From a bacterium (lineage in GTDB: Bacteria; UBA9089; CG2-30-40-21), in contig JAHIZN010000380.1 of the NCBI GenBank assembly GCA_018814245.1, positions 1 through 18,157 of the forward strand: 18,157 nt of DNA. The letters are read 5' to 3'. The notes beneath the pieces were generated by a model. It worked only from the letters and a program-made list of their open reading frames with translations. It did not search any database and had not been told where the DNA came from. The translations under genes were made by a program, and so were the position numbers. The stretch's first letter is position 1. Every line of letters begins with the position of its first letter. Positions 13,192 through 18,157 of this stretch are shown piece by piece.

Positions 13192-15813
13192 TTAATCTTG
13201 CATCTCCATCAGCATTCTCCTCCCCTCATTCATAGCCTCCTCAACCATTTCAGGCTTGATCCCGCCTGCCTGAGCAATATCTGCTCTGCCGCCGCCGCTG
13301 CCGCCAGTAATACCTGCTATTTGTTTAATCAACTTGCCGGCATGTATCTGATTGGTCAAATCCTGACTAACCTTAACTACCCAGAATACCTTGCCATCAA
13401 TAACAGAGGACAAAACAATCACACCTGAGTCCAATTTATTCATCAATAAATCCGCGGTTTCACGAAGCAATCCCGGCTCTGTTCCATCAAGCACAGCAAT
13501 TATAACCCGTATTTTACCAACCTCATCAGCAGTACTTAGCAGTTCATTAATCTTACCCTTGGTTAATTCAGTCTTAAGCCTTGCTATCTCCTTTTCCTGC
13601 TCTTTATTTGACCTTATAAGCCTTTCTACTCTTGGCATAATCTCATCCAATGAGGTTTTCAGCAATTGGGAAAGCCCCATATTAATATCCTGCTGCCTAC
13701 ACACATACTGGTACGCCCCTTGTCCTGAGAGTGCCTCAATCCTTCTTACCCCAGATGCTATCCCCATCTCTGTCTTTATCTTAAATAATCCTATCTCACC
13801 GATAGCCGATACATGTGTCCCGCCGCATAATTCTAGACTATAGTCTCCAATTTTTACCATTCGCACCATTTGCCCATACTTTTCCCCAAAGAGAGCCATG
13901 GCACCCATTTCCTCAGCCTTAGAGAGTTCTGTTTCAAAGGTTTCAACCAGCAGATTTTCCAGTATCTTATTGTTTACCAATTCCTCTATTTTCTGGCACT
14001 CTTCCTCGGTTAATGGGGAGAGATGTCCAAAATCAAATCGTAGATAATCAGAGCAGACAAATGAGCCTGCCTGTTTTACATGCCTGCCCAGCACCTGCTG
14101 CAGGGCAGCTTGAAGCAGATGAGTGGCAGTATGATTCCTTGCAATTGATAGACGATGCGAAATATCTACCTGTGCATTTATTGTATCACCCTTTTTTAAC
14201 GCACCCTGTTTAATCCGTGCATGATGAACAGTTGTCTTCCCAATAACAGACTTTTGGGTATCAAACACCTCTGCCAAACCATTCGCACCAATGATAATGC
14301 CTTTATCCCCAGCCTGTCCACCAGATTCAGCATAGAAGGGGGTAATATCCATGATTATCTGGACATTTTCACCCTCTTCACCCTCTTCTGCCTGCTCAAC
14401 CAGTGTATCACCCTTTACTATATCCAGCACAATTGCCTTAGCCTGCATGGATTCATATCCCACAAACCGTGTTTCATGTTCAATAATAAATCCAGCAGGT
14501 ATTTCATCCTCTTTTAGTCCCAGCCCTGCCTCTCTTGCCTTCTTCCGTTGAACAGACATCTCTTCATCAAAGCCTTGTTTATCAATCCCAAGCCCTGCTT
14601 CCCTGATTATCTCCTCAGCAAGCATTACTGGAAAGCCGTATGTATCATAGAGTTTGAAGATATCCTTCCCTTGAATAATACCCTCAGTCCTTCCCTTATA
14701 TTCCTCAATCAATCCTTCCAGAATATTCAATCCCCGACCCAGGGTAGCGACAAATTTTTCCTCTTCTTGTTTAATAATCCTGCTGATATGGTCACAACAA
14801 GGCAATACCTCAGCAATGCCTGTGGCTTCGATAACCGTTGGCACAAGTTGATACAGAAATGCTCCCTGAAGATTAAGCTGTCTTCCCTGACGAATAGCCC
14901 TTCTAATGAGTGAACGAAGGACATAGCCCCTGGATTCATTAGAAGGAAGCACATCATCAAAGATCAAAAAGGTAATGGCTCGCAGATGGTCTGCGATTAT
15001 TCTCAACCTGAATGCATGGGAGAGGTTAGTGATGGATACTCCGGATAGCCCTGAAATATCCTCAATTATGGGAAAAAGTAGGTCGCTGTCAAAGTTTGAG
15101 TGTTTACCCTGAAGAACAGCTGCAAGCCTTTCCAGACCCATCCCTGTATCGATATTCTTTTTAGGCAATGGATGGAGTTGTTTTTTTTCATCCCGATCAA
15201 ACTGGGTAAACACAAGGTTCCATAATTCTAAGAATCTATCACAATCACAACCAGGGGCACAGCCTTCTTTCAAACAGCCAATCCCTGGTCCCTGATCAAT
15301 AAGTATCTCTGAGCAGGGGCCGCATGGACCTGTTTCGCCCATTGTCCAGAAGTTGCTGTCTTCGCCCAATTTAATTATTCTTTCCTCTGGCAGCCCAATC
15401 TCTTTATTCCAGATATTAAATGCCTCTTCATCATTAAGATATATGGAGGCATACAGCCTTTCTGTAGGCAGATTTACTACAGAGGTTAAGAATTCCCATG
15501 CCCAGGCAATTGCCTCTTGCTTAAAATAATCACCAAACGAGAAATTGCCCAGCATCTCAAAAAATGTATGATGCCGTGCAGTTTTTCCAACATTTTCAAT
15601 ATCATTGGTTCGCAGGCATCTTTGAGATGAGGCTGCTCTGGTAAATGGCAATGGGGAAACCTGACCCAGAAAGAGGGGCTTAAACGGCACCATTCCAGCA
15701 ATGGTAAAAAGTACTGTTGTATCAGATGGAACCAAGGAAACACTTGATTGTATCGTGTGCCCCTTTTCTCTGAAGAATTCAAGATATGCTTGTCTTATTT
15801 CAAAACCTTTCAT
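13192..15813 (-). CDS. alaS: Alanyl-tRNA synthetase
   Basis: An 873-residue protein with the complete bacterial AlaS layout. The class II catalytic core runs from residue 1 to about 240 (VLFTIAGMVPFKPLFLG near 34-50, TGPCGPCSEI near 161, ELWNLVFTQF near 196, GMGLERL near 224). The tRNA-recognition part follows. The editing domain has HTATHLLQAALQ (561-572) and CGGTH (663-667), supplying the zinc ligands that remove mischarged serine and glycine. The C-Ala domain closes the chain, with GGSGGGRADIAQAGG near 837-851. An extra cysteine group (residues 180-191, C-x4-C-x3-C-x-C) is present, as in many bacterial forms. The start MKGFEIRQAYLEFF is standard but its ribosome-binding site is weak (AAAGGTTACAG). 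No T-box is visible in the 209-base leader. Confidence 0.97.
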   Translation of the reverse strand: MKGFEIRQAYLEFFREKGHTIQSSVSLVPSDTTVLFTIAGMVPFKPLFLGQVSPLPFTRAASSQRCLRTNDIENVGKTARHHTFFEMLGNFSFGDYFKQEAIAWAWEFLTSVVNLPTERLYASIYLNDEEAFNIWNKEIGLPEERIIKLGEDSNFWTMGETGPCGPCSEILIDQGPGIGCLKEGCAPGCDCDRFLELWNLVFTQFDRDEKKQLHPLPKKNIDTGMGLERLAAVLQGKHSNFDSDLLFPIIEDISGLSGVSITNLSHAFRLRIIADHLRAITFLIFDDVLPSNESRGYVLRSLIRRAIRQGRQLNLQGAFLYQLVPTVIEATGIAEVLPCCDHISRIIKQEEEKFVATLGRGLNILEGLIEEYKGRTEGIIQGKDIFKLYDTYGFPVMLAEEIIREAGLGIDKQGFDEEMSVQRKKAREAGLGLKEDEIPAGFIIEHETRFVGYESMQAKAIVLDIVKGDTLVEQAEEGEEGENVQIIMDITPFYAESGGQAGDKGIIIGANGLAEVFDTQKSVIGKTTVHHARIKQGALKKGDTINAQVDISHRLSIARNHTATHLLQAALQQVLGRHVKQAGSFVCSDYLRFDFGHLSPLTEEECQKIEELVNNKILENLLVETFETELSKAEEMGAMALFGEKYGQMVRMVKIGDYSLELCGGTHVSAIGEIGLFKIKTEMGIASGVRRIEALSGQGAYQYVCRQQDINMGLSQLLKTSLDEIMPRVERLIRSNKEQEKEIARLKTELTKGKINELLSTADEVGKIRVIIAVLDGTEPGLLRETADLLMNKLDSGVIVLSSVIDGKVFWVVKVSQDLTNQIHAGKLIKQIAGITGGSGGGRADIAQAGGIKPEMVEEAMNEGRRMLMEMQD

Positions 15814-15989
15814 CTGTAACCTTTTGGATTTTATAATTATTCAGCCATTGAAACCCACATTCCGATACCTTAAATTTAGATTAGTTAACCTTCAGGAAAT
15901 CAACAACTTATAAAATCAGTGAATTTTGATATTTTTCAACCCCAAACAGGACTTAATCGCATAAATCTTTTAGTATGAGCAACTTAAAG

Positions 15990-16008
15990 CCTGACCATTT
16001 TAGTCAGG
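15990..16008. terminator. Small hairpin after the LamG-like gene
   Basis: CCTGAC and GTCAGG are separated by seven bases, about 15 bases after the LamG-like stop on the minus strand, followed there by CTTTAAGTT. The stem is short and the tail weak in T, so termination is only possible. The rest of 15814-16022 shows nothing I can name. Confidence 0.35.
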
Positions 16009-16022
16009 TAGCGAAATGTACA

Positions 16023-16391
16023 TCATATTGTATTGGCTAAAAAAAAGCTGTCTTTTATACTAAGCGTGTCTTCAAACCTTTTGTACATATTCTTTGCTAC
16101 AGGCTTTCCATCAATATATAAAATTATCTCTTCCTTGCTCCAGGTTAAGACTATATGATGATCCTTTTCTGCGTCTAACGAAATAAGATCATACGACAAT
16201 GTTCTGATATGGCTCTCAGGATGGTAATGTTCAATATATAATTGCATCTCCGGAGTTTTTATGATTCTTATCTTAGCATCACCAATTGGTCCATCAAAAA
16301 ATTTACATCCAATCTTATTTTTCAACCAATTGGGGTTTCTATCAATCTTTATCCAAAAATCTACTGTTCCTTCCTTATAAGTATAAGCCAT
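16023..16391 (-). CDS. Small LamG/concanavalin-like protein
   Basis: A 122-residue protein starting at MAYTYKEGTVDFWIKID. The pattern GTVDFWIKID, then HHIVLTWSKEEIILYIDGKPVAK, is that of a concanavalin A-like LamG jelly-roll domain, where such proteins bind sugars or protein surfaces. It has no signal peptide or membrane segment, and it is shorter than a full LamG domain (about 150 residues), so the last strands may be missing or diverged. The frame is open further upstream, but ATG at 16391 has GGAGG eight bases before it, inside the end of the preceding gene. It starts two bases after that gene's stop, so the two are probably translated as a pair. Confidence 0.65.
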   Translation of the reverse strand: MAYTYKEGTVDFWIKIDRNPNWLKNKIGCKFFDGPIGDAKIRIIKTPEMQLYIEHYHPESHIRTLSYDLISLDAEKDHHIVLTWSKEEIILYIDGKPVAKNMYKRFEDTLSIKDSFFLANTI

Positions 16392-16392
16392 T

Positions 16393-16620
16393 TTACTTTG
16401 CCTCCTCAGGGGTTTCAAGCTTTTCTTCATACTTGAAAAATTCTATGCTTCCACAAGACATCTCTATTTTTCCTCCCCTTTTTTCCATGGTGCTTAAAAT
16501 TAAGCTTATAAAATTTATCAATGGGATTTTAATCGAAAAGAAGACAATCAAAACTGTTATTGGCCAACCCATCCAACCAATCTTATCAACCAACTCAATT
16601 ATTGCCTTAAAAACTTCCAT
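16393..16620 (-). CDS. Small one-TM protein paired with the LamG-like protein
   Basis: A 75-residue protein with a single long hydrophobic segment at about residues 16-43 (GWMGWPITVLIVFFSIKIPL and onward). It is preceded by an amphipathic start, EVFKAIIELVDKI, and followed by a charged C-terminal tail, IEMSCGSIEFFKYEEKLETPEE. AAGGATG lies upstream of the ATG. Its stop is one base from the next gene's ATG. The size and coupling suggest a membrane anchor or partner for the following LamG-like protein. I do not recognise the family. Confidence 0.6.
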   Translation of the reverse strand: MEVFKAIIELVDKIGWMGWPITVLIVFFSIKIPLINFISLILSTMEKRGGKIEMSCGSIEFFKYEEKLETPEEAK

Positions 16621-16660
16621 TGTTCATCCTTCGAAAAATGTAGTTACTGAATTCATATTA

Positions 16661-17236
16661 TCACATAAAAACCGCTGCAAGGTCTATCTCTAAATCCTCA
16701 AATATCCCAACCTTAATCTTATCCTCAGCCGAATACATCTCAGCCCTTGCATACTTAGTGCCGTCAAGCTTATAAACAAATATTGTTTTATCCAATGGGT
16801 GAACAATCCAATATTCTTTTACCCCAACCCGTTCATAGAGAGAAAATTTCACGGTCATATCCTTCTTGGTTGTTGAGGGTGATAATATCTCTATGATCAG
16901 ATCAGGTGCTCCCTTACATCTTTTACTGTCAAGCTTTGTCCTGTCACAAACCACAAGTATATCCGGCTGAACAACGGTCTGACAATCTTCTTCTGTTTCA
17001 TTTTTCTTTGGCAGAATAACATCAAGAGGGGCAAGAAATACCTTGCAGGGTTTACCCTTTAAGTAAACAAAAAATTCTGTACCTAATGCTATACTTATAT
17101 CCTGATGATCTACAGAAGGGCTGGGACTCATGTCATAGGCAATGCCATCGATTAATTCCCACCGTTCCTCGTCAGGCCATCCGAGATAATCCTTGTATGT
17201 GTATTTTTCTTCTTCTTTCCTTAGTGCTAATCCCAT
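16661..17236 (-). CDS. Uma2-family endonuclease (DUF820), copy 1
   Basis: A 191-residue member of the Uma2 family, restriction-endonuclease-like (PD-(D/E)XK) fold. ERWELIDGIAYDMSP at 24-38 is the family opening. QPDILVVCD with Asp92 and APDLIIEILSPSTTKKD with Glu116 carry the acidic site residues, and FSLYERVGVKEYWIVHP follows. The family is abundant in cyanobacteria and candidate phyla, usually without a fixed partner; its substrate is poorly known. It starts 18 bases after copy 2 and by my count is identical to it at about 177 of 191 positions, with a cluster of changes at 48-52 (SIALG versus LGVLF). No good ribosome-binding site lies near the ATG; a GGAG is 14 bases upstream, so translation may depend on copy 2. 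Confidence 0.88.
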   Translation of the reverse strand: MGLALRKEEEKYTYKDYLGWPDEERWELIDGIAYDMSPSPSVDHQDISIALGTEFFVYLKGKPCKVFLAPLDVILPKKNETEEDCQTVVQPDILVVCDRTKLDSKRCKGAPDLIIEILSPSTTKKDMTVKFSLYERVGVKEYWIVHPLDKTIFVYKLDGTKYARAEMYSAEDKIKVGIFEDLEIDLAAVFM

Positions 17237-17253
17237 TTTCTTTTAATCAGCTC

Positions 17254-17832
17254 CTATCCCATAAAAACCGCTGCAAGGTCTATCTCTAAATCCTCAAATA
17301 TCCCAACCTTAATCTTATCCTCAGCCGAATACATTTCAGCCCTTGCATACTTATTACCCTCAAGCTTATAAACAAATATTGTTTTATCCAATGGGTGAAC
17401 AATCCAATATTCTTTTACCCCAACCCGTTCATAGAGAGAAAATTTTACGGTCATATCCTTCTTGGTTGTTGATGGTGATAATATCTCTATGGCCAGATCA
17501 GGTGCTCCCTTACATTTTTTACTGTCAAGCTTGGTCCTGTCACAGACTACAAGTATATCCGGCTGGACAACGGTCTGACAATCCTCTTCTGCTTCATCAT
17601 CCTTTGGCAGAATAACATCAAGGGGGGCAAGAAATACCTTACAGGGTTTACCCTTTAAGTAAACAAAAAATTCTGTAAATAATACACCAAGTATATCCTG
17701 ATGATCCACAGAAGGGGCAGGACTCATATCATAAGCAATGCCATCGATTAATTCCCACCGTTCCTCGTCAGGCCAGTTAAGATAATCCTTGTATGTGTAT
17801 TTTTCCTCTTCTTTCTTTAGTGCTAATCCCAT
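17254..17832 (-). CDS. Uma2-family endonuclease (DUF820), copy 2
   Basis: A 192-residue Uma2 protein, upstream member of a tandem pair. It has the same motifs as copy 1: ERWELIDGIAYDMSP, QPDILVVCD, APDLAIEILSPS and VKEYWIVHP. It ends AAVFMG instead of AAVFM. The frame is open up to 17892, but that extension reads through the palindromic CCCGAAGGGATGATAT and the 20-bp repeat at 17879. The ATG at 17832 has AGAGGAAG just upstream and matches the start of copy 1. The copies also match nearly base for base at their 3' ends, so the duplication is recent. It heads a run of four minus-strand genes. Confidence 0.88.
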   Translation of the reverse strand: MGLALKKEEEKYTYKDYLNWPDEERWELIDGIAYDMSPAPSVDHQDILGVLFTEFFVYLKGKPCKVFLAPLDVILPKDDEAEEDCQTVVQPDILVVCDRTKLDSKKCKGAPDLAIEILSPSTTKKDMTVKFSLYERVGVKEYWIVHPLDKTIFVYKLEGNKYARAEMYSAEDKIKVGIFEDLEIDLAAVFMG

Positions 17833-17878
17833 TTCTTCCTCTACAATAATATCATCCCTTCGGGATTGCGATGTTTTT

Positions 17879-17898
17879 TTCGACCTGTGCAATTAGAA
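17879..17898 (-). repeat. Inverted copy of the 1860-1879 repeat
   Basis: The reverse complement of these 20 bases is identical to TTCTAATTGCACAGGTCGAA at 1860-1879. It lies 47 bases upstream of the Uma2 copy 2 start, next to a CCCGAAGGG palindrome. The two copies bracket almost the entire window in opposite orientation. Confidence 0.7.
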
Positions 17899-17949
17899 TT
17901 TACGGCTCTACCTTTGTTTTGTGTGGATACCAATCCAGTTTCCCACAAT

Positions 17950-18030
17950 AGAGAAGAGAAAGAACCACAAAGGGTGTAATCTATAGGGAAATATTGCAAC
18001 AATAATAAGGTAATTAGTAACTATTCAGCT
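17950..18030. repeat. Copy D of the GGGTGTAA repeat with GTAACTATTCAG
   Basis: AGAAAGAACCACAAAGGGTG within 17950-17980 matches the inverted arms at 1-25 and 109-134. Downstream, GTAACTATTCAG at 18017-18028 differs by one base from the arm of the 7213-7443 element. No inverted partner of the first part is visible before the window ends. Confidence 0.55.
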
Positions 18031-18051
18031 ATACAAATGTGTAAGATAAGG

Positions 18052-18157
18052 GGAAATGGGGAAAAGGGAGAATTGGAGAAAAAATCTTAATCTCTTTCTC
18101 TGATTCAAAAAACAATTCTTGTAATTTTATCAGTTAATTCTTCTTTTCTCCATTTCC
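18052..18157. repeat. Inverted repeat at the right edge
   Basis: Bases 18052-18074 and 18136-18157 are inverted copies with a few differences, sharing GGAAATGG and GAAAAG. The left arm resembles the stem at 9625-9644 (GGGGAAAAGG, GAGAATT versus GAAGAATT). The element reaches or passes the window edge, so its full extent is unknown. Confidence 0.5.

Noticed and set aside
15814..16022. T-box or other riboswitch ahead of alaS
   Set aside because: I saw no T-box sequence or terminator/antiterminator pair.
1303..17832. Defence island built from TA pairs and Uma2 nucleases
   Set aside because: The genes are scattered among housekeeping genes, and no restriction, CRISPR or abortive-infection core gene is present.

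Overview
The window looks like a piece of chromosome from a Gram-negative, AT-rich bacterium (by eye roughly 60% A+T). It mixes housekeeping and amino-acid genes with toxin-antitoxin pairs, short orphan genes and a very high density of short palindromic or inverted repeats. An N-terminal lipobox on a TPR protein and the ZapA/ZapB pair fit a diderm cell. UGA is used as a stop (lysA, hicA), so the standard bacterial code applies. The repeat load, Uma2 duplicates and TA pairs resemble uncultivated candidate phyla or Planctomycetota-like genomes. This is an impression, not a classification.

Layout. 1-276: a repeat element with inverted ends, then the leader of ilvE. 277-1843 (+): ilvE, then a MazE-like/MazF pair. 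1844-2316: repeats only. 2317-4686 (-): a tandem-HhH ComEA-like protein and citramalate synthase. 4877-4961 (+): tRNA-Leu(UAG), followed by a ~210-bp inverted-repeat element that ends at the lysA stop codon. 5199-7136 (-): a TPR lipoprotein and lysA, separated by a repeat. 7543-8839 (-): rpsT, a ZapB-like coiled coil, a long gap, and zapA whose frame is broken at a run of seven A. 9118-9459 (+): a glycine-rich RRM protein, divergent from rpsT with clear back-to-back promoters. 9769-11070 (-): an unrecognised protein made of fourteen 21-residue repeats. 11448-15813 (-): alaS, hicA-hicB, a membrane-anchored unknown, and ruvX. 16023-17832 (-): two near-identical Uma2 genes, a one-TM protein and a small LamG-like protein. 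17879-18157: more repeats, including another copy of the element at the left edge.

How the genes work together. Citramalate synthase with a branched-chain aminotransferase suggests isoleucine made from pyruvate and acetyl-CoA. LysA finishes lysine synthesis. rpsT, zapB and zapA link ribosome assembly with division. alaS and ruvX are often close neighbours in bacteria, and here hicAB and a membrane protein lie between them. The most unusual items are the 21-residue repeat protein, the zapA frame break at a slippery heptamer, the two palindromes inserted in frame in the ComEA-like gene, and several families of short mobile-looking repeats. No CRISPR array, rRNA, prophage or transposase gene is visible.
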